From Pelagibacterium lentulum (GTDB taxonomy: Bacteria; Pseudomonadota; Alphaproteobacteria; Rhizobiales; Devosiaceae), in the NCBI RefSeq assembly GCF_003992625.1, contig NZ_RZMW01000016.1:1-41281 (forward strand): 41,281 nt of DNA, given 5' to 3'. The position numbers and the translations under genes were made by a program. Shown in pieces: positions 25,200 through 33,574 of the stretch. Every line of letters begins with the position of its first letter. Position 1 is the stretch's first letter. A model generated the notes under the pieces. The model did not search any database. It saw only the letters and a program-made list of their open reading frames with translations, and was not told where the DNA came from.

Positions 25200-26878
25200 T
25201 TGTCGGCGCGCTGCATCCAGAGCGTCACGAGGATGGGAATGGTCATGGTGATCGCAATTGCGATCGTGCTCATGGCCATGCCGAGGCCCACCGAACCTTG
25301 CTCGAACTGACGCCAGATAAAGAGCGCGACCGTGCGTGTACCGATTGGCGCGAGAAGAATGGTTGCGACCAGTTCGCGCGCGGCGACGGCGAAAACCAGC
25401 AGCATGGCAGCAATAACTGATGGGCTGATAAGCGGCACGATTATGCGCACGAAAGCAACGAACGCATTTGCGCCCGAAACCCGCGCCGCATCCTCAAGGC
25501 TGGTGCCGATCTGGCGCAGTGCGGCGTTTGCATAGCGCACGGGGTAGGGCAGCAACAGGCAGCAATAGGCCAGCACCAGCACCCAGATCGTGTTGTAGGG
25601 CGTAAATGGCAGCCACGGTTGGGTCCATGCGAGGATCAGGCCCACCGCAACGACGATGCCGGGAATGGTATTGGGCGCCAGCGTCAGGAAATCGAGCATC
25701 CGGCTGGCAAGCGATTTGTGGCGCACGACCACGTAAGCCGTCAGCGTGCCGATAATGCCGGTCAGCGCAGCGGCTGTCAGGCCCAGCCCCAAGCTCGTCT
25801 GGAGCGCCTGCATCGCGCCGCCGCGATTGGCGAGGATGGCTTCAAAATGGATGGTCGAGAAATTGTCCCAGGCCAGCCCGCCCGAAATCGTACGGGTCGA
25901 TGCTGTGAGGAAAACCGCCGCCACCGGAACGATTGCACCCAGAAATGCGATCAGGGCGAAAAACCCAACGACCGGCACGGTCCAATTGCCGAGTGGCGTC
26001 AAGTCGCCGGTCTTTGGCTTTCCCGATAGGGTACGGAAATCCCGGCGCGTAACAACCCAGGCCTGTAACGCAAAGGCGCACATCGCAAGCCCCACAAGGA
26101 TGGTGGAGAGGAGCGCAGCGCCGGGCAGGTCGATGGGGTAATCGGAAAGTTTCTGCTCGATGCCCGTGACCAGCACCAGAAATCCTGAGCGGGCGGCAAG
26201 GGCAGCAGGCGTTCCGAATTCCTCAATCGCCATGGCAAAGACCAGCAGTAGGCTTGCTGCAATGGCAGGTGTCGCCAGAGGTAAGGTGATGCGGAAAAAG
26301 GCGATTGTCGGATTGGCGCCCGCGACTCGTGCTGCTTCCACGTAACGCCCGCCAATGGTTGCCATTGTCCGCGACACGGCAAAATAGACGACCGGAAAGA
26401 CGTTCAGTGTCATCACGAACACGACGCCCCAGAACGAGAACAGGAACTGCCCGAGATTGATGCCGGTCATCTGATCGAGATAGCCGCGCGGTTGCAGCGT
26501 CATGATCCAGCCCAGCGCCGCGATATAGGGCGGGATGGCAAAGGGGATGAGAAACATCACATCCCACAGCCCGGCGAGTGGTACGCGGAACAGGCCGCGC
26601 AGGACGCCAAGAGGCACAGCGACCAGCGCCGCAGTGAAGACAACGGCGCTGCCCAGCATGATTGTGTTGAGCGTCCAGCGTCCGATGCGCGGATCGGAAA
26701 ACGTATCGGCGAGGCGGGAAAACGGTTCAGCCAGTGACCCGGCGCCGAGATTTGGAAAGATGGCCTGCAACAGGATGAAGGTGAGCGGAAAGACAACGAT
26801 CACCACCAGCACAGGCACGACGAAGGCGGCAATCGCGCCGCCTTCACCGAGTTGCAATTTTTGAACTGCTGCGCGCAA
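25187..26878 (-). CDS. ABC transporter permease, duplicated type (iron/aminoethylphosphonate class)
   Basis: 563 residues with two tandem permease halves of about six helices. Each has its own EAA loop for ATPase contact: EAARVAGANPTIAFFRITLP in the first and EDAARVSGANAFVAFVRIIVP in the second. Fused permeases of this kind serve FbpABC/SfuABC-like Fe3+ importers and related 2-aminoethylphosphonate systems. The most upstream start is a TTG at 26878, just 3 bases after the binding-protein stop, without a strong ribosome-binding site; coupling is likely. It is the last gene of a three-gene operon. Confidence 0.92.
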   Translation of the reverse strand: MRAAVQKLQLGEGGAIAAFVVPVLVVIVVFPLTFILLQAIFPNLGAGSLAEPFSRLADTFSDPRIGRWTLNTIMLGSAVVFTAALVAVPLGVLRGLFRVPLAGLWDVMFLIPFAIPPYIAALGWIMTLQPRGYLDQMTGINLGQFLFSFWGVVFVMTLNVFPVVYFAVSRTMATIGGRYVEAARVAGANPTIAFFRITLPLATPAIAASLLLVFAMAIEEFGTPAALAARSGFLVLVTGIEQKLSDYPIDLPGAALLSTILVGLAMCAFALQAWVVTRRDFRTLSGKPKTGDLTPLGNWTVPVVGFFALIAFLGAIVPVAAVFLTASTRTISGGLAWDNFSTIHFEAILANRGGAMQALQTSLGLGLTAAALTGIIGTLTAYVVVRHKSLASRMLDFLTLAPNTIPGIVVAVGLILAWTQPWLPFTPYNTIWVLVLAYCCLLLPYPVRYANAALRQIGTSLEDAARVSGANAFVAFVRIIVPLISPSVIAAMLLVFAVAARELVATILLAPIGTRTVALFIWRQFEQGSVGLGMAMSTIAIAITMTIPILVTLWMQRADNQPG

Positions 26879-26881
26879 GGC

Positions 26882-27838
26882 TTACTCGATGCCGAAGATT
26901 TCAGCGAAACGGGCCAGCGTTGCCGCGCGGTCGGTTTCCGGATCGACATCGAGAATATCGAGATCGGAGATCAGCGGACGGTCAGCAGCAATGTCGGTGC
27001 GCGAAGGCATCAGGTTGGTGGCTGCAACCATTGCCTGGCCTTCTTCGGACAGAACGTAATCGATAAAGGCCTTTGCCTCATCCTGGTTCTGGCTGGTCTC
27101 AAGGATCATCATCGGGCGCGGTGCGATTACGGTGCCGGAGGCCGGGAAAATGACCTCAATGGACTCTCCAGCCTGCTGGCTGTTGAATGAGATGTAGTCG
27201 ACAGCGCCAAACACAACAGCCTTCGCGCCCTGCAATACAGGGTTGAGCGCGGCGGCATTGGCACCGGGCACGATCATTTCGTTTTCGGCAAGCCCTTCAA
27301 ACAACTCCCAGCCGATGGCCTCATTGGCCACAAGTGCTGCGACGAGTTCATAGGCTGAGCCGGACTGTGCCGGGTCAGGCATGGTGACGAGGTCGCGGTA
27401 GTCTTCGCCGGTCAGGTCGGTCCAATCGGTGGGTTCGGGCGTGCCTGAATTGGGGTTCCATGCAATGGCCAGAGCGGAAATCCCCTGTACGACCCAGTTT
27501 TCACCTTTAAGGAAATCGGGCACGTTTTCGGCGTTGGGGCTGGTGTAGTCGAGCAGGAGGCCCTGCGCACCAAAATCATAGGCTGTATCCATCGAGGCTG
27601 AAATCACGATGTCGGCCTGCGGGTTTGCGGCCTCAGCTTCAAGCCGCGCCATCATCTGGCCGGTGGTGGCCTGGAAAATGCCGACCTCGATGCCGGTTTC
27701 AGCGGTGAAGCCGGCAGCCAGTTCTTCAATCAGGTCGGCTGGACCAGCGGTATAAACCGTAACGGACTGAGCGTTGGCGGCAGCTGTCAGCGCCAGACTG
27801 GCGGCAGACGCAAGAAGCAGGGCGGTAAACTTGTGCAT
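26882..27838 (-). CDS. ABC transporter substrate-binding protein (family 1, iron/phosphonate-like)
   Basis: 318 residues. The signal peptide (MHKFTALLLASAASLALTAAANA-Q) is followed by SVTVYTAGPADLIEELAAGF, DIVISASMDTAYDFGAQGLL, GISALAIAWNPNSG and FPASGTVIAPRPMMILETSQNQDEA, typical of FbpA/AfuA and aminoethylphosphonate binding proteins. I do not see the paired tyrosines that bind Fe3+ in classical FbpA proteins, so a non-iron ligand is quite possible. The ATG at 27838 has AAGGA about 9 bases upstream. It lies 23 bp after the ATPase gene and just before the permease gene. Confidence 0.9.
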   Translation of the reverse strand: MHKFTALLLASAASLALTAAANAQSVTVYTAGPADLIEELAAGFTAETGIEVGIFQATTGQMMARLEAEAANPQADIVISASMDTAYDFGAQGLLLDYTSPNAENVPDFLKGENWVVQGISALAIAWNPNSGTPEPTDWTDLTGEDYRDLVTMPDPAQSGSAYELVAALVANEAIGWELFEGLAENEMIVPGANAAALNPVLQGAKAVVFGAVDYISFNSQQAGESIEVIFPASGTVIAPRPMMILETSQNQDEAKAFIDYVLSEEGQAMVAATNLMPSRTDIAADRPLISDLDILDVDPETDRAATLARFAEIFGIE

Positions 27839-27861
27839 GATCAATCCTTTCGGGATCGGGT

Positions 27862-28947
27862 TCAGTGGTGAGTATTGGTCGAGGGAAACCAGCGTGCGCG
27901 CTCCCAGGCGATTGTCAGATCGACTGGCGCGCCCTTGTCGATCCGCGTCTGGCTGAAGAAATCGAGTATGGGGCCGTGGTCGAGTTGGAGCTGCACGGCA
28001 TAGCCATCGCCCTTGAAGGCGGAATGGAGCGCTGTCGTCCGCAAGGCGCTATCTCCGTTCCGGGCGGGGTGGATCGCGTTGCGCGGCACAAACAGGTGGC
28101 CAGTGCGGCTGCCATTGAGAAAATCTGCAGGCGGTTTGAGGCGCTGGGTCTGCCCCAGAACCATTTCGCCACTGTCAACTTCGCCCTCCAGCACCAGCCC
28201 GAGCTTCAAGAACTCGGCGACAGCTATCGATGCGGGCCGGGCAACAAGGGCCTCCGGGGCGTCGATCTGTAACACACCGCCTCCGCGCAGAACCGCCACG
28301 CGGTCCGCAAGTGCAAAAGCTTCCGAATGGTCGTGGGTCACATAGACCGCCGTCATGCCCAGGCGACGCAGCAGGGTGGCTATGTCGACCACCAGATGCT
28401 CACGTAAATGCCGGTCGAGATTGGACAGAGGTTCATCGAACAGGATGACCGACGGCTGCGCCACAATCGCACGCGCCAAGGCCACGCGCTGCTGCTGGCC
28501 GCCAGAGAGCGTTCCCGGCTGGCGGTCTGCGAAGGCGTCGAGATTGACCATTGAAAGAGCTTCGCGCACCTTCGGCTCGCGTTTTGCCTTCGATATGCCG
28601 CGCATTTCGAGGGGAAAGCCGACATTGCGTGCCACGCTCATATGCGGCCACAGCGCATAGTCCTGAAAAACCATGCCAAGGCCGCGCGCTTCGGGGGGAA
28701 GAAACGCGCCGGTCCTCGCGTCGGCTACACAGCGCTCGCCGATATGTATCGAGCCACCGGTGGGTCGGGCCAGGCCAGCGATCAATCGCAAAAGTGTGGT
28801 CTTGCCGCTGCCGGAATCGCCCAAAAGGGCCACGGTTTCGCCCGCGGCAATATCGAGATCTACCGCGTTCAGGACACGAACATCGCCGAATTTCTGGCTG
28901 ATACCAGCGACATTGACCGGCGTTGACGTGGCTGTCGGTGCGGGCAT
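27862..28947 (-). CDS. ABC transporter ATP-binding protein (FbpC/PotA-like)
   Basis: 361 residues. The nucleotide-binding domain has Walker A GDSGSGKTT (about 43-51), Q-loop MVFQDYALWPHM, signature LSGGQQQRVALARAI, Walker B VILFDEPLSNLD and switch His in VYVTHDHSEA. The last about 120 residues form a TOBE-like regulatory domain. These sequences are typical of the polyamine/iron/aminoethylphosphonate ATPases. It is the first gene of the operon ATPase-binding protein-permease and energises import through the downstream permease. The promoter must lie in the 204-bp gap shared with cysE; I saw no clear operator there. Confidence 0.92.
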   Translation of the reverse strand: MPAPTATSTPVNVAGISQKFGDVRVLNAVDLDIAAGETVALLGDSGSGKTTLLRLIAGLARPTGGSIHIGERCVADARTGAFLPPEARGLGMVFQDYALWPHMSVARNVGFPLEMRGISKAKREPKVREALSMVNLDAFADRQPGTLSGGQQQRVALARAIVAQPSVILFDEPLSNLDRHLREHLVVDIATLLRRLGMTAVYVTHDHSEAFALADRVAVLRGGGVLQIDAPEALVARPASIAVAEFLKLGLVLEGEVDSGEMVLGQTQRLKPPADFLNGSRTGHLFVPRNAIHPARNGDSALRTTALHSAFKGDGYAVQLQLDHGPILDFFSQTRIDKGAPVDLTIAWERARWFPSTNTHH

Positions 28948-29151
28948 GCGGCATTCCCCCGATTGCTTGTGCAGCGGGGCTTACGACGGCGACATTGCAC
29001 TTGGGTGACGGTTTGGCGACACTTCAGTGACAGTGGAAAAGCATCCCCGTTTATCCGGGTTTTATGAACCAATTTGCCGTGAAAGCCTTTGTCTATGGCA
29101 AGCGATGCATTATGTAGAGGGTCCGAAAGACCGCCAGCAGGATCGATTTTG

Positions 29152-29973
29152 ATGACGACGCGCGCGAAAAAGGCCAGCCATATTACAGCCGTGGACCCCA
29201 TCTGGAATGCCCTTGTGGCGCAGGCGGAAAACATCTGTGCGGCTGAGCCCTTCCTCACGCAATTGGCAATTTCAGGCGTTCTCAATCACGATAGTTTTGA
29301 ATCGGCGCTTGCGCATCGGCTTGCCGCAAAGCTCGATCACCCCGATGTGCCCGCCGATCTCGTGCGGCAGGCATTTGAGGACGTTCTTGGCGACCATGCT
29401 GAAATCGCAGAAGGCGCCCGCGCAGATCTGGCTGCTACGCTGGAACGCGACCCGGCGTGTGATCGTGCCATCGAACCGTTTCTTTTTTTCAAGGGTTATC
29501 AGGCACTACAGACGCATCGGTTCGCCCATGCTCTCTGGCAGGTCGGGCGCAAGGACTTCGCCTATTACCTGCAAAGCCGTGCCAGCCAGGTTTTCCAGGT
29601 TGATATTCATCCTGCCGCCGAAATCGGCAAGGGTCTGATGCTCGATCATGCAACCGGCTTTGTCGTTGGCGAGACAGCGCGGATCGGCGATCACGTCTCG
29701 ATCCTGCACAATGTCACGCTTGGCGGCACCGGTAAGTCGGACGAAGATCGACATCCCAAGATTGGTAACGGCGTACTGATCGGGGCAGGGGCAAAGATAC
29801 TGGGCAATATCAAGGTTGGCGACTGCTCGCGCATTGCCGCTGGTTCGGTGGTGCTCAAGGAAGTGCCGCCTCGCACCACCGTTGCGGGCGTGCCTGCGAA
29901 GGTCGTCGGTGAAGCCGGTTGCAATCAGCCCGCTACCGTCATGGACCAGATTGTTATGGTGTCCAAGGATTGA
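29152..29973 (+). CDS. cysE: Serine O-acetyltransferase
   Basis: 273 residues. It makes O-acetylserine from serine and acetyl-CoA, the first step of cysteine synthesis. The N-terminal helical SATase domain (DPIWNALVAQAENICAAEP) is followed by the left-handed parallel beta-helix of hexapeptide repeats with the catalytic pattern DIHPAAEIGKGLMLDHATG, VVGETARIGDHVSILHNVTLGGT and HPKIGNGVLIGAGAKILGNI. The C-terminal tail ending in MVSKD is long enough to take part in cysteine synthase contact. Start at ATG 29152, with AGCAGGA upstream. It is followed by a hairpin and the DUF3126 gene. Confidence 0.95.
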   Translation: MTTRAKKASHITAVDPIWNALVAQAENICAAEPFLTQLAISGVLNHDSFESALAHRLAAKLDHPDVPADLVRQAFEDVLGDHAEIAEGARADLAATLERDPACDRAIEPFLFFKGYQALQTHRFAHALWQVGRKDFAYYLQSRASQVFQVDIHPAAEIGKGLMLDHATGFVVGETARIGDHVSILHNVTLGGTGKSDEDRHPKIGNGVLIGAGAKILGNIKVGDCSRIAAGSVVLKEVPPRTTVAGVPAKVVGEAGCNQPATVMDQIVMVSKD

Positions 29974-29986
29974 TCGTTGGGGCGGA

Positions 29987-30013
29987 GGCGCATGGGGAAA
30001 ATCGCCATGCGCC
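29987..30013 (+). other. Stem-loop between cysE and the DUF3126 gene
   Basis: A perfect 9-bp stem (GGCGCATGG with CCATGCGCC, 9-base loop) starts 13 bases after the cysE stop. No T-run follows. It may limit readthrough or protect the cysE transcript. Confidence 0.5.
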
Positions 30014-30121
30014 ATTGCAACACAGCGACTAATCGGTAAAGTCCCGGCTCACCAAGAGTCATAGTAATGATAATGTGAAACGGGCGCATGGTTGCGGTCG
30101 GCGCCCAAGTGGAGACGTTTT

Positions 30122-30340
30122 GTGAAGCACGAAGAAATCATCAAGCTGCAAAAATACCTGCAGATGAAATTTGGTAACCGCAATATCGATGTGCGTCCGC
30201 GCCCCAAGCAGGACGATTCCGTTGAGCTTTATCTTGGCGATGAATTTATCGGCCTGATCTATGTGGATGAAGATGAGGGCGAGCGCTCCTATATGGTGCA
30301 GATTTCGATCCTCGATATTGATCTCGACGAAGTGAGCTAA
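30122..30340 (+). CDS. DUF3126 family protein
   Basis: 72 residues starting KHEEIIKLQKYLQMKFGN and ending SILDIDLDEVS, the full pattern of DUF3126, a small acidic alphaproteobacterial family usually next to cysE. No function is established. The start is GTG at 30122 with GGAGA 7 bases upstream; the frame extends further 5', but without family similarity. The protein has no signal peptide or membrane segment. The constant link with cysE suggests a role in sulfur or cysteine metabolism, which is inference. Confidence 0.88.
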   Translation: MKHEEIIKLQKYLQMKFGNRNIDVRPRPKQDDSVELYLGDEFIGLIYVDEDEGERSYMVQISILDIDLDEVS

Positions 30341-30356
30341 TCGGATTTCGTCGGCG

Positions 30357-31031
30357 CTATTTGCGCAAACTGTCCAGCCATGTCTCGATAGTGGCGTCGA
30401 ACTGACGCCAGTTTTCCAATACATCCGGTGCGAATGAAAATACTGCCGCGTTACGGTCGCTTAGCAGCACCGTGCGCAGGCAAGTGCGGGCACTTGGTCG
30501 ATCGGCAACCGGCGCCATGCATTTGGCAACGAATGGCGTGGCGCTTAGCGGATCGTACCACACCGTTTCCCCTCCAATTCCTGCATCTCCTTCGAGCGGC
30601 TTGCCCACAAGACCGGGCGCGCCCTGCACCTGAGCAGCCGAGAACTGACGCATATAAACATTGTCCAGCAGATGCGCGCTGGATCGTACGCGCCCGCGCG
30701 GCATGATGGTGAGTTCAATTTCACTCAGGCTGTTACCGGGCCCGATGGGCAGTGCAAGCGTCATGTCCATGCGGTCGGCAAAGCCGTCGCGCCGCTGTGC
30801 CGGATCGGTCAGCAATGCAGCGGGCACGATATAGTGCTGCGCGCCAATCGTTACGATATGGGTGGCTGTCAGCGATTCATCGGTCTGTTCCTGGGCCAGC
30901 CGCTCAAACCATGCCGACACTCCGTAGGCGAGCCCCAGCCCCGCGAGCGCGGTAAGCACTGCGATAAGTGCGAGTGTATAGAAAATCCCGCCAATTTCGC
31001 CTGTTTGTGGCTGGCTCGCGTCCCGTGACAT
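30357..31031 (-). CDS. Membrane-anchored protein of unknown function
   Basis: 224 residues. One N-terminal transmembrane helix (about 16-38: FYTLALIAVLTALAGLGLAYGVSAW) follows a short cytoplasmic stretch, and the remaining about 180 residues should face the periplasm. The soluble part has a strand-rich look (HIVTIGAQHYIVPAALL, SEIELTIMPRG) and two cysteines (KCMAPVADRP, RTCLRTV) that could pair. I do not recognise a named family. It converges with the DUF3126 gene. Codon use and composition match its neighbours, so it is very likely a real gene. Confidence 0.75.
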   Translation of the reverse strand: MSRDASQPQTGEIGGIFYTLALIAVLTALAGLGLAYGVSAWFERLAQEQTDESLTATHIVTIGAQHYIVPAALLTDPAQRRDGFADRMDMTLALPIGPGNSLSEIELTIMPRGRVRSSAHLLDNVYMRQFSAAQVQGAPGLVGKPLEGDAGIGGETVWYDPLSATPFVAKCMAPVADRPSARTCLRTVLLSDRNAAVFSFAPDVLENWRQFDATIETWLDSLRK

Positions 31032-31227
31032 AGCGTGGTGCCAATCTGCCTGTTTAAATTAACCATATGTGCGTGGCGCACATGACATCTCGATTGGCAA
31101 TGCATATGCTTAACAAATTATTAATAAGCGACTATGACTTGAGCCAATTGGAGCGTTTTCGGCGTCTGCGCGTTTTGCGCGGATGGCTTGAAGGTGAGAC
31201 CGGGGCATTTGCTCGCGAGGGGCGCGT

Positions 31228-31554
31228 ATGTCTGAACTTGTGCTGGCGTTATTCATAATTGGTGTCGGCCTGAGCGTTGCCGGTATGGGCACGCATCTTT
31301 ATCAGGGTATTTCCAGGCAGGTGGCGGCCTTGCGCTGGGATGGCCGGTCGGCTCTCGAAAGCATCTGGAACCTGTTCGTGAGCTTCGTTTGCGGGCCCTA
31401 CATCATGTTGCGCATGGGGTTGGAACACGAAAAGGGCAAGGCGCCATCCACCGTTTCGGTTCTGCTGGCTTCGGTCATTTCGTTTGGCTGGAGCTTTGTT
31501 ACCGGCCTTATGATCCTGGGCACCTATGTTGCCGTTGCCCGCGCCGGCATCTAA
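31228..31554 (+). CDS. Small inner-membrane protein, conserved-looking, unknown function
   Basis: 108 residues with an N-terminal helix (LVLALFIIGVGLSVAGMGTHLY), an amphipathic middle (LRWDGRSALESIWNLFVSFVCGPYIMLRMG) and a C-terminal helix (VLLASVISFGWSFVTGLMILGTYVAV). The pattern resembles small alphaproteobacterial DUF membrane proteins, perhaps DUF6949, but I cannot confirm it. The gene is flanked on the right by a terminator-like hairpin and a patch of palindromic repeats, and stands alone. Confidence 0.7.
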   Translation: MSELVLALFIIGVGLSVAGMGTHLYQGISRQVAALRWDGRSALESIWNLFVSFVCGPYIMLRMGLEHEKGKAPSTVSVLLASVISFGWSFVTGLMILGTYVAVARAGI

Positions 31555-31560
31555 GCATCA

Positions 31561-31595
31561 TTGAAAAAAGAGGCCAGCCTCTGTGGAGGCTGGCC
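31561..31595 (-). terminator. Intrinsic terminator
   Basis: A perfect 10-bp stem (GGCCAGCCTC with GAGGCTGGCC, 4-base loop; 31572-31595) followed on the minus strand by TCTTTTTTC. It can stop leftward transcripts coming from the peptidase gene and probably also the plus-strand membrane-protein gene, whose stop is 18 bases upstream of the stem. Confidence 0.75.
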
Positions 31596-31599
31596 AAGT

Positions 31600-31815
31600 G
31601 ACACTCCTGTCGGGGAGTGAGGACTGTCGCGCTTTGCGCGCCAATCGCTCCGGTGGAGCGATTGGAAGGACGAACGCCCGGAGAGCTATGCTCGAAGGGC
31701 CAAAAGACTGTCGCGCTTTGCGCAAAATCTTTCGTTGTCGCGGTCCCGAACCAATCAAGTGGTATCCACTTGCTCTGGGTCCGCTCCTTTCGCTCCTGTG
31801 GAGCGATTGGATGTA
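31600..31815. repeat. Mosaic of palindromes and direct repeats
   Basis: The patch contains an 18-base direct repeat GACTGTCGCGCTTTGCGC at 31622-31639 and 31706-31723. It also has a perfect palindrome CCAATCGCTCC-GGT-GGAGCGATTGG (31641-31665), a related copy CGCTCC-TGT-GGAGCG followed by ATTGG (31791-31810), and a third palindrome CAAGTGG-TAT-CCACTTG (31764-31780 approximately). No coding signal is seen. The repeated unit order (direct repeat then dyad) suggests a duplicated intergenic repeat element. Confidence 0.7.
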
Positions 31816-31832
31816 CGCAGTCTCGGGCCGGA

Positions 31833-32465
31833 TCAGTAGCCAGCAGTTGCGGTGACACTGCCGCCCTGGTTGTCGATGATGTCGACCCACTGGCCGGCAT
31901 GGGCCTGGGACTGACGCTTGAGAAAGGTATAGGGTGTATCGTTCCAGACCTTGATCAGCGCATCCTGGTTATCGAGGATCAGGTCGCCGCGATCCGTGCG
32001 GACCATCAGAACCGCATGGCCTTCGCCGTTTGCCTGACGAACAACGGTCATCAGCAAGGTCGACGGATGCCAGCCGCGCTCGATGAGGGCCGCGCGCTTT
32101 GCCAGAGCGATATCTTCGCAATCGCCGTAACCATTGACCGGGTAGGTCCAGAATTCAGGTACGCCATAGAGGTCCATGTCGCTGACCGGCGTGATCGAGA
32201 TGTTGTAGTGGTTGTTGACCAGCTGCAACTCGTCCCAAAGGGTATCGGTCAGCTTCACATGATCGATAGCACCGAGTGTGGGGCTGCATTCAGCCGGACG
32301 ACGGGTGCAAAATTCAGCATGACCGACAGGAATAGAGGTTTGCCCGGAAACCGAGGCAAAGGCCGGATGGCCATAATAGCTCTCGGTAGCAGCTGCGCCG
32401 GATGCGAGCCCTGTTGACGCAACGATGGCCAAAAGGCCAGAAATAAGAATGTTTTTCGTTTTCAT
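31833..32465 (-). CDS. Transglutaminase-like cysteine peptidase (BTLCP, C93 family), exported
   Basis: 210 residues with a signal peptide (MKTKNILISGLLAIVASTGL). The papain-like triad is visible as Cys in YGDCEDIALAKRAAL, His in GEGHAVLMVRTDRG and Asp in LILDNQDALIKVW. This is the bacterial transglutaminase-like cysteine proteinase family (formerly DUF920); LapG, which cleaves adhesins in response to c-di-GMP, is a relative. No LapD-like receptor or adhesin is in the window. A PilZ protein lies 1.4 kb away, but no link is shown. The ATG at 32465 has GGGGAG 8 bases upstream and is preferred over one at 32492. Confidence 0.88.
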   Translation of the reverse strand: MKTKNILISGLLAIVASTGLASGAAATESYYGHPAFASVSGQTSIPVGHAEFCTRRPAECSPTLGAIDHVKLTDTLWDELQLVNNHYNISITPVSDMDLYGVPEFWTYPVNGYGDCEDIALAKRAALIERGWHPSTLLMTVVRQANGEGHAVLMVRTDRGDLILDNQDALIKVWNDTPYTFLKRQSQAHAGQWVDIIDNQGGSVTATAGY

Positions 32466-32605
32466 TATCGTGATCTCCCCGACGAAGACCACGATAGACG
32501 GGGCAAATTTCCCCGATGCGAAAACTAAGAGACAGATTTGAATCGAGTTTTATCTGCTTGATTCACAACCTGTTAGGCATAAACCTTACCTCGGAGATTC
32601 ATGTT

Positions 32606-33109
32606 GTGGATGGCACGGCGCTCACCGGACGATTGATCGCCTCGGGAATAGCAAAGCCCGAGGACATTGAGGGCTGTGCGCCCGACGAGATCGCAATGCT
32701 GGAAAACCGTTTCGGGCCGCTTCCGCACTCATACAAGATCATACTTGCCACAATCGGCCATCGCGCCGGGCATCTTGTCGATGATCATGCCCATTGGATT
32801 TACGCCGATCAACTGCCCCGCATCAACAAGCAGGCGTTGAATGTGCTGGACGAATACGCCGAAGGGGAGTTCGATCCGGATATTCCTGAGAGCGCCATGT
32901 TCATCGGCGCGCATTACGGAGCCAATCCGGTTTTTATTCTTGCCGATGGCGGGAAAGACAGCCCTGTCTGGCAACTCGACTACAGCACCGGCCGTGTAAG
33001 CCAGGTCCACACCTCGGTCTGGGACTGGATTGAAACCTATATCGTAGCTGCCGAAAAAGCGCTGGCCGATGGCGTGAAAGTTCGCAATGCGCGGGTTTGG
33101 ATCCCTTAG
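32606..33109 (+). CDS. SMI1/KNR4 family protein
   Basis: About 167 residues of the SMI1/KNR4 (SUKH) fold: EGCAPDEIAMLENRFGPLPHSYKIILATIGHRAGHL near the start, and a C-terminal strand-helix GGKDSPVWQLDYSTGRVSQ followed by WDWIETYI. Many SUKH proteins are immunity proteins for contact-dependent or polymorphic toxins, but no toxin gene is adjacent, so this could be an orphan immunity or a housekeeping member. The GTG at 32606 has CGGAG 9 bases upstream. An ATG at 32516 would add 30 residues of unlikely sequence and lacks a ribosome-binding site. Confidence 0.75.
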   Translation: MDGTALTGRLIASGIAKPEDIEGCAPDEIAMLENRFGPLPHSYKIILATIGHRAGHLVDDHAHWIYADQLPRINKQALNVLDEYAEGEFDPDIPESAMFIGAHYGANPVFILADGGKDSPVWQLDYSTGRVSQVHTSVWDWIETYIVAAEKALADGVKVRNARVWIP

Positions 33110-33112
33110 AAG

Positions 33113-33574
33113 CTATCGCCGTGCGTAGAACGCGTTGCCGCCAGCAACCAGCACGTAGTGCATGTTGCGATAGGGGAAGGTGAGCCCGGCGGTGTGGAAG
33201 TATTTGGCGTCCTGTACGCCGGGGTGGCGTTTGCCGCGCAGCACTTCATGGGCTACGCGCGATGCCAGTTCGACCGGGCGCCGCTCATTCATGGGGCGTT
33301 GAAGAACACCGGAAGCAAACTGATTTTTCTGGCCCACGACCGAGCAGACATCGTTGGGAAAAGCCTTGTCGTAAACCCGGTTCATCACCACCGTGCCAAC
33401 GGCCAACATGCCTTCTTCGCTGGAGCGGTTGGATTCAAAATACATTACCCGAACCAGACATTCATGCGCGGACCGGCCCCCGAACCAGTTGCCTAGGGAA
33501 ATACATCCCGAAAGCAGGGAAATGATGACGACGCCAGCAATGGGAGCCAGCCCTTTACGCATGATACTCAGCAT
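33113..33574 (-). CDS. Cell wall hydrolase, SleB-type, lipoprotein
   Basis: 153 residues. The N-terminal signal ends in a lipobox (SLLSGC), so the protein should be lipid-anchored in the envelope. The rest is a Hydrolase_2 (SleB/CwlJ) domain: the catalytic Glu candidate in VRVMYFESNRSSEEGM, then AVGTVVMNRVYDKAFPNDVCSVV, QFASGVLQRPMNE and the late DAKYFHTAGLTFPY. Such enzymes are lytic transglycosylase-like peptidoglycan hydrolases, common in Rhizobiales outside sporulation. The ATG at 33574 was chosen; one at 33562 is possible. It converges with the SMI1/KNR4 gene, with 3 bases between stops. Confidence 0.85.
   Translation of the reverse strand: MLSIMRKGLAPIAGVVIISLLSGCISLGNWFGGRSAHECLVRVMYFESNRSSEEGMLAVGTVVMNRVYDKAFPNDVCSVVGQKNQFASGVLQRPMNERRPVELASRVAHEVLRGKRHPGVQDAKYFHTAGLTFPYRNMHYVLVAGGNAFYARR

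Noticed and set aside
31600-31815. CRISPR-like array from the repeated units at 31.6-31.8 kb
   Set aside because: Only two copies of each unit, unequal spacing and no cas genes; this is a repeat mosaic, not a CRISPR.
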